Positions 44,240 through 51,837 of a stretch of 64,000 bases of DNA are shown piece after piece; within the stretch, counting starts at the first letter, position 1; the number at the start of each line of letters is the position of its first letter. A model generated the notes under the pieces. The model did no database searches. It saw only the letters and a list, made by a program, of their open reading frames with translations, and was not told the DNA's origin. The stretch lies in assembly GCA_017394885.1 (NCBI GenBank), contig JAFPWO010000023.1:1-64000 (forward strand). Direction: 5' to 3'. A program made the position numbers and the translations under genes. Source of the DNA: Lachnospiraceae bacterium (GTDB taxonomy: Bacteria; Bacillota; Clostridia; Lachnospirales; Lachnospiraceae).

Positions 44240-45736
44240 TCAGTGATAGAAGACAGCCAGAGCCTCAATGGCTTTCTGATACACGGCGTATTTTTTCTGA
44301 TACACGGCATGCTTTTCCCTGTTCGGGTAAAACCGCCCGGAAACATGGGTCATATGGGCCGCCGCCTGGGCGTAATCCGTATACCGGCCGTCCGCGATGG
44401 CGGCGCAGACAGCCGAGCCGAGCGCGCCTAATTCCCGGCACTCCGTCGTTTCGATCGTGATGCCCAGGACGTCGGCCAGCAGCTGGCACCAGACAGAAGA
44501 GCGGGAGACCCCGCCGGAAAAACGCGCCGCGGAAGGGAATCCGCCCGGATACAGAAGTTCCATGTGCTGCTGCAGGGAGAAAACGATCCCTTCGTAGATG
44601 GCCATGAGGACCTGGTCGGCCGTATGGTGTCCCGCGAGATTCAGCAGCGCGCCCCGCGCCTCCGGGATGGAATTGGACCCGTAGAGATAGGGGAGGAAGA
44701 CCAGGTCGGAGGAGGCGGGATCCAGGGCAGATACCCGCTCGTTGCAGGTTTCATAGACGTCGGCCCCTTCCGGACACAGCTTCGCGTAATACTGCTCCAC
44801 GAACCAGTCGAGATTTCCGGCCGAAGACGGACTGGATTCCTCACTGAAATACCACCCGTCCAGGAAGCCGCACATGCTGTTGTTCTGCCCTTCGCATTCG
44901 GCCAGCGTGCGCGTCAGGTGGCCGCTGATGGTCCAGGTTCCCAGGACGATGGCAGCGAGCGAATCGTCCAGGATCCCGCTGCCGAGCGTACAGGCGGCCG
45001 CGTCATACAGGCCGGCCGCGACCGGAAGTCCTTCCGGAAGCCCGGTCAGGGCGGCGGCTTCCGCGGTCAGGCGGCCGGCGCATTCGCAGGAACGAAGGAC
45101 GGCGGAAGGCATTTTCTGCAGGCATTCTTCGATCGATAGCGCCCGGAAGATCTCCGGATCGAAGATCTTCTTTTCGGGATGGAAGAGATTGGTATTGGTC
45201 GCGTCGGTCGGCTCGGTGGCATAGCGGCCGGTCAGCCGGAAACGGATATAATCCTTGATCGAAAGAATATGGGCGGCCTGCCCGAGGACCGAAGGCATAT
45301 TCCGCTTAAACCACGGAAGCAGGACGCCGTGCTGGCCGGACCACAGATGCTGCAGGGTGCGGCGGTAGACCTTCTCATCGGTCCCGTCTTCCTGAAAAGC
45401 GGTCAGCAGGGAGTCGGCCCTGGTGTCCGTGGAGACGATGAGCGGATAGACGCAGTTCCCGTCTTCCCCCGTCATGACAAGGCCGCCCCCGTACCCGCAC
45501 AGGGACAGGGCGCGGATCTCTTCCGGCGCGAGGCCGGAAAGCGCCAGGGCCTTGCGTATAACGGCACAATTGGCCGCCCACAGCTGCTCGGGATCGCGCT
45601 CCGTAAAGCCCTCCCCCGTGCGGCGGACGGGGACCCGCTCGGACGCGCCGGAGATCTGCCGCCCTGCCGGATCGAAAATGACGCATTTGGTGGCGGAACC
45701 GCCGTTATCCAGTCCGATATAATAAGAACCGCTCAT
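44240..45736 (-). CDS. FGGY-family carbohydrate kinase, probably L-xylulokinase type
   Basis: A 498-aa sugar kinase. The N-terminal phosphate motif is YIGLDNGGSATKCVIFDPAG; the FGGY C-terminal domain shows the FSGGVSRSSVWCQLLADVLG region and a GALGSAVCAAIA helix. Its closest look is to LyxK-type L-xylulokinases, and the divergent operon encodes the next two steps of that route, so L-xylulose (or a related ketose) is the inferred substrate. The C-terminus carries a near-repeat (AVYQKKYAVYQKA) made by a local DNA duplication at about 44272-44310. The ribosome site is only GAGGG. Confidence 0.8.
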   Translation of the reverse strand: MSGSYYIGLDNGGSATKCVIFDPAGRQISGASERVPVRRTGEGFTERDPEQLWAANCAVIRKALALSGLAPEEIRALSLCGYGGGLVMTGEDGNCVYPLIVSTDTRADSLLTAFQEDGTDEKVYRRTLQHLWSGQHGVLLPWFKRNMPSVLGQAAHILSIKDYIRFRLTGRYATEPTDATNTNLFHPEKKIFDPEIFRALSIEECLQKMPSAVLRSCECAGRLTAEAAALTGLPEGLPVAAGLYDAAACTLGSGILDDSLAAIVLGTWTISGHLTRTLAECEGQNNSMCGFLDGWYFSEESSPSSAGNLDWFVEQYYAKLCPEGADVYETCNERVSALDPASSDLVFLPYLYGSNSIPEARGALLNLAGHHTADQVLMAIYEGIVFSLQQHMELLYPGGFPSAARFSGGVSRSSVWCQLLADVLGITIETTECRELGALGSAVCAAIADGRYTDYAQAAAHMTHVSGRFYPNREKHAVYQKKYAVYQKAIEALAVFYH

Positions 45737-45760
45737 GAAAAAACCCTCAGCCTGAAATAA

Positions 45761-46576
45761 TTATAAGCCGGCGCGGTACGCTTTCACGATATCCATAAAC
45801 TCTCTGACGCGGTTTTCATCCACCGGGTTCTCGAAGACCCCGTCCACTTTGAAGGTCGTGGCGCAGACCGCCCCGTCGGAGTTTTCGAGCTGGCGGATGA
45901 TATTGTCTTTGTTGCAGCCGGTGTTGCAGAGGATCGGCGTGCGCTTGACGGAGGCTTTGACCCGCGCAAGGACCTGCGTATCGGTCTCGGAACCCGCGGT
46001 CAGGCCGGAAACGCAGATGGCGTCGGGACGGTTGTTGAACTCCGTGGAGCGCGCGATCTCTTCGATCGGACGGTCGGCCAGATATTTGGCGGCTTCCGGA
46101 ACGATATTGTAAAGCAGTTTGACGTCTTTGCCGCCGATAGCCATCTGATGCCGCACGGTCTTGCCGACGTTGGTGTTCCAGAGGCCGAAATCGGAAGCGT
46201 AGACGCCGCTGATGATCTCACGGATAAATTTTCCGCCCACGGAGACGCACAGATCGAGGGAGGCGATCGGATCCCAGAGGCAGTTCACGCCGTACGGGAC
46301 GGTAATCTCGGACTTGAGGGAACCGATGATATAGCCCATGGCCGCCAGCGTGATCGGCTCGACACTGGTAAGGTAAGGCAGGCTGAATTCATTGGAGAAC
46401 ATGATGCCGTCCACGCCGCCGTTCTGAAGCGCGTGCAGATCTTTCCTGGCGCACTCCACGACATATTCGATGCCCTTTTCCGGATCATAATAGGGATCTC
46501 CGGGAAGCGGCTGCAGATGGCACATGGCGATAATGGGCTTTTTGGTTCCGAATAACTCTTCCATCCAATTGTTCAT
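45761..46576 (-). CDS. BtpA/SgcQ-family TIM-barrel protein
   Basis: A 271-aa protein of the BtpA family. PIIAMCHLQPLPGDPYYDP at the N-terminus and GVDGIMFSNEFSLPYL are family marks, and VSGLTAGSETD with TFKVDGVFENPVD mark the C-terminal end of the barrel. SgcQ sits in an E. coli sugar operon, and other members are found next to sugar kinases; no reaction is firmly established. AAGGAG precedes the ATG at 46576. First gene of the minus-strand unit, 24 bases before the kinase. Confidence 0.85.
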   Translation of the reverse strand: MNNWMEELFGTKKPIIAMCHLQPLPGDPYYDPEKGIEYVVECARKDLHALQNGGVDGIMFSNEFSLPYLTSVEPITLAAMGYIIGSLKSEITVPYGVNCLWDPIASLDLCVSVGGKFIREIISGVYASDFGLWNTNVGKTVRHQMAIGGKDVKLLYNIVPEAAKYLADRPIEEIARSTEFNNRPDAICVSGLTAGSETDTQVLARVKASVKRTPILCNTGCNKDNIIRQLENSDGAVCATTFKVDGVFENPVDENRVREFMDIVKAYRAGL

Positions 46577-46637
46577 AGTGGCTCCTTTTTTGAGTAAAAA
46601 TGTGATGAAATGATCAATAGCGACCCGTTCACAGGTA

Positions 46638-46666
46638 AATATATCACGAGCAGTCTCAAAAATCAA
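46638..46666 (-). promoter_or_regulatory. Promoter for the btpA-kinase-deoR unit
   Basis: Minus-strand TTGATT (46666-46661), 17 bases, TATATT (46643-46638). Its -35 lies in the repeated ATCAA sequence. Confidence 0.65.
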
Positions 46667-46700
46667 TAGAAAAAATCAAAATAAATCAAAATATTTCAAT
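46661..46700. repeat. AT-rich direct repeats, likely regulator site
   Basis: ATCAATAGAA, ATCAAAATAA, ATCAAAATAT and TTCAATCC follow one another, the middle ones at exact 10-bp steps (one helical turn). They lie between the two divergent promoters and cover the minus-strand -35. Direct repeats at such spacing suit a DeoR-type repressor; the link to the regulator at 43448-44212 is inference. Confidence 0.4.
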
Positions 46701-46702
46701 CC

Positions 46703-46731
46703 TTCTCTTGCAAAACAGAGTGTGATATGAT
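46703..46731 (+). promoter_or_regulatory. Promoter for the epimerase operon
   Basis: TTCTCT (46703-46708), 17 bases, TATGAT (46726-46731). An alternative is TTGCAA (46708-46713) with TACATT (46731-46736), also at 17 bases. Confidence 0.5.
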
Positions 46732-46788
46732 ACATTGCAGAAGGAAACGAAGGAAGATGAGCAGAAAGCGGAAGGAAAGGAAACGCGG

Positions 46789-47640
46789 ATGGAGAGAGAA
46801 CTGCCGATATTCAGTATTTATGAAAAAGCCCTCCGGCCGGCTGATTTCAGAACGATGTTCCGGGATGCGAAAAGAGCCGGATACGATGCCATAGAATTCA
46901 GTGTCGATTCCACGGATGCGCGGCTGGCGCGGCTGGACTGGACGGCGGCACAGATGGAAGAACTGCGGAGAACAGCACGGGAAGAAGATCTGCGTATCCT
47001 GACGATGTGCCTGAGCGGGCACAAGCGGTTTTCCCTGGGCCATCCGGATCCGGCGGTCAGGGCACAGGGACTGGTCATCATGGAAAAAGCGCTGTGTTTC
47101 AGCGAGCGTGTCGGGATCCGCGTGATCCAGCTGTCCGGTTTTGACGTGTTTGATGAGCGGCTGCGAACGGCGGAAACGAGAAAACGATACGAAGAGAATG
47201 TAGCGAAGGCCGCACGTATGGCCGCACACTGCTGCGTGACGCTGGCGATCGAGCCGGTGGAGGGGAATCTTCTGGATGTGAAAAGCACCATGGAAGTGGT
47301 GGAGAAGGTCGATTCTCCCTTCCTGCAGGTCTATCCGGATCCGGCCAATATCCTCTCGCTCGGGATCGATCCGATCCGCGATCTGGAGTTCGGGAAAGGA
47401 CATATCGCAGCCGTCCACATGCGGGATTCCCTGCCCGGCATCTTCGATGCCACGATCCCCTTTGGCACCGGCTGCCTGGATTTTGACGCAGTGCTCAGGA
47501 AACTGGACGAGCTGGACTTTTCGGGACCGATGATCGTGGAAATGTGGAACGAGGAACGGGCGGACTATATGGATTATATCCGGCAGGCGAGGGACTATCT
47601 GGAGGAGCATATCAGAAAGGTAAGGCGGGACGATGTTTGA
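46789..47640 (+). CDS. L-ribulose-5-phosphate 3-epimerase (UlaE/SgbU type)
   Basis: A 283-aa xylose-isomerase-like TIM barrel. The opening PIFSIYEKALRPADF, the GYDAIEFSVDSTDARLARLDW segment (UlaE-type DxxxxRLxRLDW), and the metal-binding residues in LAIEPVEGNLLD, DPANILSLG and VHMRDSLPG match L-ribulose/L-xylulose-5-P 3-epimerases. It would convert L-xylulose-5-P to L-ribulose-5-P. The ATG at 46789 has GAAAGGAAA upstream; an in-frame TTG at 46735 lies within the promoter. It overlaps the next gene by eight bases. Confidence 0.88.
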   Translation: MERELPIFSIYEKALRPADFRTMFRDAKRAGYDAIEFSVDSTDARLARLDWTAAQMEELRRTAREEDLRILTMCLSGHKRFSLGHPDPAVRAQGLVIMEKALCFSERVGIRVIQLSGFDVFDERLRTAETRKRYEENVAKAARMAAHCCVTLAIEPVEGNLLDVKSTMEVVEKVDSPFLQVYPDPANILSLGIDPIRDLEFGKGHIAAVHMRDSLPGIFDATIPFGTGCLDFDAVLRKLDELDFSGPMIVEMWNEERADYMDYIRQARDYLEEHIRKVRRDDV

Positions 47641-48271
47641 AAAAGAGAAAAAAGAGGTGCTGGACTGCGCGCTGGAGATCAAAAGGAACCGCCTGGTTTC
47701 TCTGTCCGGCGGCAATGTCAGCATGCGGGTGGGGGAAGACCGCTTCCTGGTGACCCCCTCCGGGATGATTTATGAGGAGATGGTTCCGGACGACGTCTGC
47801 CTGATCGATGCGCAGTGCCGGCCGGTGGAAGGCGTAAGAAAGCCTTCTTCGGATTCGGCCGCGCTGGTCTATATGTTTCAGCACATGCCGCAGGCGCAGG
47901 CGATCATCCATACGCATCAGCCCTGGGCGACCGCGGCCGGCTTTGCCGCGGATGAGATCCCGGACTTTCTGGTGACCGTGATGGACGCCTGCCGCAATCC
48001 CGTGAAGGTCGCGCCGTTTACCCCGTCCTCCGCCATCGGGATGGGAGAACTGGCTGTGGAATACGCCGGAGATTCGCTGGCGGTGATCCTGAAGCACCAC
48101 GGCGTGCTCACCTGGGGGAAAGATATAAAGGAAGCGCTGTACGCCGCGGTCTATCTGGAGGAAGCGGCCAAAACCTTCGTACTGGCCAAAGCGATGGGCG
48201 CAGAGATCCCGGCGCTGGATCCGGCCCTGATCGAACAGGAAAAAAAGGGTTGGGAAACCTACGGACAATAA
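47633..48271 (+). CDS. Class II aldolase/epimerase, probably L-ribulose-5-phosphate 4-epimerase
   Basis: A 212-aa class II aldolase-family protein. The LSGGNVSMRVGEDRFLVTPSGM segment binds phosphate, and the zinc histidines are in IHTHQPW and KHHGVL. The family includes L-ribulose-5-P 4-epimerase (AraD, UlaF) and L-fuculose-P aldolase, which are hard to separate by eye. Overlap with the 3-epimerase gene favours the UlaF role, giving D-xylulose-5-P for the pentose phosphate pathway. Confidence 0.82.
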   Translation: MFEKEKKEVLDCALEIKRNRLVSLSGGNVSMRVGEDRFLVTPSGMIYEEMVPDDVCLIDAQCRPVEGVRKPSSDSAALVYMFQHMPQAQAIIHTHQPWATAAGFAADEIPDFLVTVMDACRNPVKVAPFTPSSAIGMGELAVEYAGDSLAVILKHHGVLTWGKDIKEALYAAVYLEEAAKTFVLAKAMGAEIPALDPALIEQEKKGWETYGQ

Positions 48272-48296
48272 AATGAAGCAATAAGGAGGCTGTAAA

Positions 48297-49115
48297 ATGA
48301 AGTTTGGATGCTTTTCGCTGGATTTCAGACGGTTCCCGCTGGAGACCGCGTTTCGCATGGCGGCCAGATACGGATTTTCGGGACTGGAGATCTGGGGCGG
48401 ACGCCCGCACGCGTATCCCTGGGATATGAATGAAGAACGGATCAGTCAGATCCTGGCCTGGAAGAAACAGTACGTTTTGGAAACTCCGATGTATACGCCG
48501 GACGCCCTCGGGGGGCCGGTCAATCTGTGCTCCATGATGAAGGAAGCACAGGCAGACGCCATCGCTTACTTTTCCCGGGCGATCGAGGTGTGCCAGGCCA
48601 TAGAATGCCCGCGCATGCTGATCGTGGCGGATCATCCGGGCTATACCGTGCCGAGAAAAGAGGCCTGGAAACGTTTCATCGACAATATGCAGGTGCTGGG
48701 AAAGCATGCGGCGGCCCATGACGTTAAACTCGTGATCGAATCGCTCACGCCCATGGAAAGTCCGGTGATCACCACTGCGGATGACTGCGCCGAGGCCATC
48801 GAACAGATCGGGCTGGACAATATCGAGGCGATGATGGACGTCGTTCCGCCGACCATTGCCTACGAGCCGCTGCAGAATTACTTCGACAGGCTCGGAGATA
48901 AGCTGCACTACATCCATCTGTGCAACAATGACCGGCAGACGGACGCCCACCTGCGGCTGGACAGCGGGCTGCTGCCCGTTGCGGATATGGTGAAGGTGAT
49001 CGCCGAGCACGATTTCGACGGCTATGTCACGGTGGAACTTTATTCGGAATTCTACAGCGATCCGGAGCTGCTGCTGGCAAACTCCCGCCGGTTCCTGGAC
49101 GGGATCAGGCTCTGA
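48297..49115 (+). CDS. Sugar phosphate isomerase/epimerase (FrlC-like TIM barrel)
   Basis: A 272-aa AP-endonuclease-2-like TIM barrel. GFSGLEIWGGRPHAYPWDM near residue 27 resembles FrlC-type epimerases; metal ligands are plausible in VIESLTPMES, the MMDVV strand, YIHLCNNDRQTDAH and the final VTVELYSEF. A second sugar epimerase in one operon suggests that the locus handles more than one ketose or its derivative (for example a fructosamine or psicosyl compound). AAGGAGG lies upstream. Its exact substrate is unknown. Confidence 0.78.
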   Translation: MKFGCFSLDFRRFPLETAFRMAARYGFSGLEIWGGRPHAYPWDMNEERISQILAWKKQYVLETPMYTPDALGGPVNLCSMMKEAQADAIAYFSRAIEVCQAIECPRMLIVADHPGYTVPRKEAWKRFIDNMQVLGKHAAAHDVKLVIESLTPMESPVITTADDCAEAIEQIGLDNIEAMMDVVPPTIAYEPLQNYFDRLGDKLHYIHLCNNDRQTDAHLRLDSGLLPVADMVKVIAEHDFDGYVTVELYSEFYSDPELLLANSRRFLDGIRL

Positions 49116-49118
49116 TTG

Positions 49119-49724
49119 ATGATAAAAAATATCGTTTTCGATATGGGCGGTGTCCTGCGTGTCTGGAATCCTGAGCGGTTTCTGGAAAAACTGGATATTC
49201 CCCGGGAAGATCGGCCGATTCTGTTAAAAGAGATCTACGGATCCGTAGAATGGTCTCTGCAGGATATCGGACTGCTCAGTGAAGCGGAGACGTATGCTCA
49301 GGTTTGCGCCCGAATTCCGGCACGGCTGCACGGGGTCGCTGAAAAGCTGATCCTGCACTGGGAAGATTATTCCGATCCGATGCCGGGGATGGCGGAGCTG
49401 ATTCGGAAGCTTAAAGAGAATGGCTACGGAATCTGGCTGCTCAGCAATGCTTCGTTGCGGCACGGTCAATACTGGGGGCGGATTCCCGGGAGCGAGTATT
49501 TTGACGGACTGGTGATCTCGGCTTATGAAAAGACGCTGAAACCGGACCGGCGTATGTATGAAACACTGCTTAACCGTTTCGCTCTGAAAGCAGAAGAGTG
49601 CGTGTTCCTGGACGATATGCCGGTCAACGTAGCCGGCGCACTGGCAGTCGGAATGGACGGATTTGTCTTTTCGGGGACGGAGGACTGTATCTGTCAGCTG
49701 AAAAAGAGGGGCGTGAAACTGTAG
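49119..49724 (+). CDS. HAD-superfamily hydrolase
   Basis: A 201-aa haloacid dehalogenase-like phosphatase. Motif I is VFDMGGVL, motif II is LLSNAS, motif III contains the lysine in YEKTLKPDRRMYE, and motif IV is VFLDDMPVN. It lacks a large cap and resembles YihX-type sugar phosphatases. It probably dephosphorylates an intermediate of the locus to relieve sugar-phosphate stress. The ATG at 49119 follows the previous stop by three bases, with a weak ribosome site, so coupling to the upstream gene is likely. Confidence 0.85.
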   Translation: MIKNIVFDMGGVLRVWNPERFLEKLDIPREDRPILLKEIYGSVEWSLQDIGLLSEAETYAQVCARIPARLHGVAEKLILHWEDYSDPMPGMAELIRKLKENGYGIWLLSNASLRHGQYWGRIPGSEYFDGLVISAYEKTLKPDRRMYETLLNRFALKAEECVFLDDMPVNVAGALAVGMDGFVFSGTEDCICQLKKRGVKL

Positions 49725-49751
49725 ATTCCTTTTCCTGAATACTATGCTTTT

Positions 49752-49784
49752 GTGACAGCGGGCCGGACCCTGCTGTCACTTTTC
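49752..49784 (+). terminator. Terminator after the pentose operon
   Basis: GTGACAGC (49752-49759) pairs with GCTGTCAC (49772-49779), with inner GG/CC pairs, followed by TTTTC. Confidence 0.75.
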
Positions 49785-49795
49785 TTATAAAAAAC

Positions 49796-49824
49796 TTGAC
49801 AAAAGAAAAACGATCTGATATCAA
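49796..49824 (+). promoter_or_regulatory. Promoter for the SPFH-RHH-ABC cassette
   Basis: Consensus TTGACA (49796-49801), 17 bases, TATCAA (49819-49824). Confidence 0.75.
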
Positions 49825-49835
49825 TATGATATCAG
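49815..49835. promoter_or_regulatory. Perfect dyad operator over the cassette -10 box
   Basis: CTGATATCA (49815-49823), spacer ATA, TGATATCAG (49827-49835): a perfect 9-bp inverted repeat that covers the -10 and the start point. A dimeric repressor bound here would block the promoter. The ribbon-helix-helix protein encoded two genes on is the obvious candidate; a regulator elsewhere is also possible. Confidence 0.65.
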
Positions 49836-49869
49836 GAAGAAACCAGCTCGCACGGAAAGGAGTTAAAAT

Positions 49870-50880
49870 ATGAAAGAGATCGAACTGAAGCAGCCCAAAA
49901 ACGGCCTGCTCGTTTTATGCCTGCTTGTTGCCCTTTACTTTGGCGCGGTCGCCGGCTGCATCTTCGGCGGGATCAAAGCCGATGACGGCACGGTGACCTG
50001 GTGGTTCATCCTGTCCCTGGTCTGGCTCTGCATCGGCTGGGTCCCGGCCTTCGGCCTGAAGATCGTGGGGCCGCAGGAGGCGATCGTCCTGACCCTGTTC
50101 GGGAAATACATCGGGACCATCAAAGAAAGCGGCTTCTATTTTGTCAATCCGTTCTGCGCCACCGTGAATCCGGCCGCCAAGACCCGGCTGAATCAGTCCG
50201 GCGACGTGGACAGCAGCAAGCCGGCCATCCTGAGCCGGGATCTGCTGCAGCAGCAGAATACCCTCAGCAAGAAGATCTCCCTCAAAGCCATGACCTTAAA
50301 CAACAGCCGGCAGAAGATCAACGACTGCCTGGGCAATCCGGTGGAGATCGGGATCGCGGTCATCTGGCGCGTTGTGGACACGGCCAAAGCAGTCTTTGAA
50401 GTCGACAACTTCAAAGAGTATCTCTCCCTGCAGTGCGACAGCGCGGTCCGGAATATCGTCCGCCTCTACCCTTATGATGTGGCGCCCGGGATCGATACCA
50501 CTGGGGACGGCATTGCGGATGAGGGGAGCCTGCGGGGCTCCAGCGAAGTCGTGGCCGGGCGGATCCGGGACGAGATCCAGGCCAAGGTGGCCGGGGCCGG
50601 CCTCGAGATCCAGGAAGCGCGCATCACCTATCTGGCCTATGCGCCGGAGATCGCGGCGGTCATGCTGCAGCGGCAGCAGGCTTCGGCCATCATCGACGCG
50701 CGGAAGATGATCGTGGACGGCGCGGTCGGCATGGTGGAGATGGCCCTCGAGCGGCTCTCCGAAAATCATACGGTGGAACTGGACGAGGAACGCAAGGCGG
50801 CCATGGTCTCGAACCTGCTCGTGGTGCTCTGCGGGAACCGCGACGCACAGCCGGTTGTCAATTCCGGCAGTTTGTATTAA
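49870..50880 (+). CDS. SPFH/prohibitin-domain membrane protein
   Basis: A 336-aa protein with two N-terminal transmembrane helices (about 13-35 and 46-66) followed by an SPFH domain (about 66-250; [30 protein letters not shown] is the typical entry) and a helical region rich in Ala, Glu and Gln (about 245-330). SPFH proteins build ring or cage assemblies on the membrane that organise or protect other membrane proteins. AAAGGAG precedes the ATG. The ABC transporter genes downstream suggest that it supports that transporter; this is inference. Confidence 0.88.
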   Translation: MKEIELKQPKNGLLVLCLLVALYFGAVAGCIFGGIKADDGTVTWWFILSLVWLCIGWVPAFGLKIVGPQEAIVLTLFGKYIGTIKESGFYFVNPFCATVNPAAKTRLNQSGDVDSSKPAILSRDLLQQQNTLSKKISLKAMTLNNSRQKINDCLGNPVEIGIAVIWRVVDTAKAVFEVDNFKEYLSLQCDSAVRNIVRLYPYDVAPGIDTTGDGIADEGSLRGSSEVVAGRIRDEIQAKVAGAGLEIQEARITYLAYAPEIAAVMLQRQQASAIIDARKMIVDGAVGMVEMALERLSENHTVELDEERKAAMVSNLLVVLCGNRDAQPVVNSGSLY

Positions 50881-50900
50881 GATGGCAGGGAGCGTACCCT

Positions 50901-51104
50901 ATGGATGAGAAGCAGAAAAAACAGATTCCGCTGCGGCTCTCGTCCAGGCTGTATGCCGCGATCGCGGCCTGGGCGGAGGATGATTTCCGCTCGGTCAACG
51001 GACAGATCGAATATCTGCTGACGGAGTGCGTAAAGCAGCGGAAGAAAAACGGCAAATATGTATCGGATACGATCGATGAACCGATCGAACTGGATATAGA
51101 ATAA
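50901..51104 (+). CDS. Arc/CopG-like ribbon-helix-helix protein
   Basis: A 67-aa protein. A short beta strand ([19 protein letters not shown]) is followed by two helices around [19 protein letters not shown], which is the ribbon-helix-helix pattern of Arc-type DNA-binding dimers. The last 20 residues are an acidic tail. It sits 20 bases after the SPFH gene and 25 before the ABC genes. It may repress the cassette through the dyad at 49815-49835, or be an adaptor without DNA role. Confidence 0.8.
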   Translation: MDEKQKKQIPLRLSSRLYAAIAAWAEDDFRSVNGQIEYLLTECVKQRKKNGKYVSDTIDEPIELDIE

Positions 51105-51129
51105 GTTCTGAAAATAAGGAGCACGGACT

Positions 51130-51837
51130 ATGCTGCGTATCGAAAATCTGACGAAAACATTCGGTGACAAAAAAGCGGTGGACGACTTAAGTCTGCATAT
51201 CGCCCCCGGCGAGATCTATGGCTTTATCGGCCACAACGGCGCCGGAAAAACGACCACGCTGCGCTCGGCGGCGGGGATCCAGCAGTTTGACAAAGGGGAG
51301 ATCTATATCGACGGGGTCTCCATCAAAACGGATCCGCTGACGGCCAAAGCCCGGATGGCGTATATCCCCGACAACCCCGACCTCTACGATTTCATGAGCG
51401 GGATCAAATATCTGAATTTTATCGCGGATATCTTCGGCGTCGGCGCGCAGGAAAGAAAAGAGCGGATCCACGATCTGGCGGAGCGCTTTGAACTGACCGC
51501 GGACCTGGGGCAGCCCATCGCTTCGTACTCGCACGGCATGAAGCAGAAGCTGGCGATCATCTCCGCCTGGATCCATACGCCGAGGCTGATCATGATGGAC
51601 GAACCCTTCGTCGGCCTGGACCCCAAGGCGTCCCGCCTGTTAAAGGATATGATGCGGGAAGTCTGCGACGGCGGCGGCGCGATCTTTTTTTCCACCCACG
51701 TGCTGGAGGTGGCGGAAAAGCTCTGTGATAAAGTCGCGATCATCAAGCAGGGACAGCTCATCCGTTCCGGCACCATGGAGGAAGTAAAAGGCGATGAATC
51801 GCTGGAGGAGGTCTTCCTGGAACTGGAGGCGGAGTGA
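51130..51837 (+). CDS. ABC transporter ATP-binding protein
   Basis: A 235-aa ATPase. Walker A is GHNGAGKTT, the signature loop is degenerate (YSHGMKQKL) as in ABC-2 exporters, Walker B is LIMMDEP, and the switch histidine is in FSTHVLE. It powers the permease encoded next. AAGGAG precedes the ATG and the gene ends in a TGATG overlap with the permease start. Confidence 0.95.
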   Translation: MLRIENLTKTFGDKKAVDDLSLHIAPGEIYGFIGHNGAGKTTTLRSAAGIQQFDKGEIYIDGVSIKTDPLTAKARMAYIPDNPDLYDFMSGIKYLNFIADIFGVGAQERKERIHDLAERFELTADLGQPIASYSHGMKQKLAIISAWIHTPRLIMMDEPFVGLDPKASRLLKDMMREVCDGGGAIFFSTHVLEVAEKLCDKVAIIKQGQLIRSGTMEEVKGDESLEEVFLELEAE

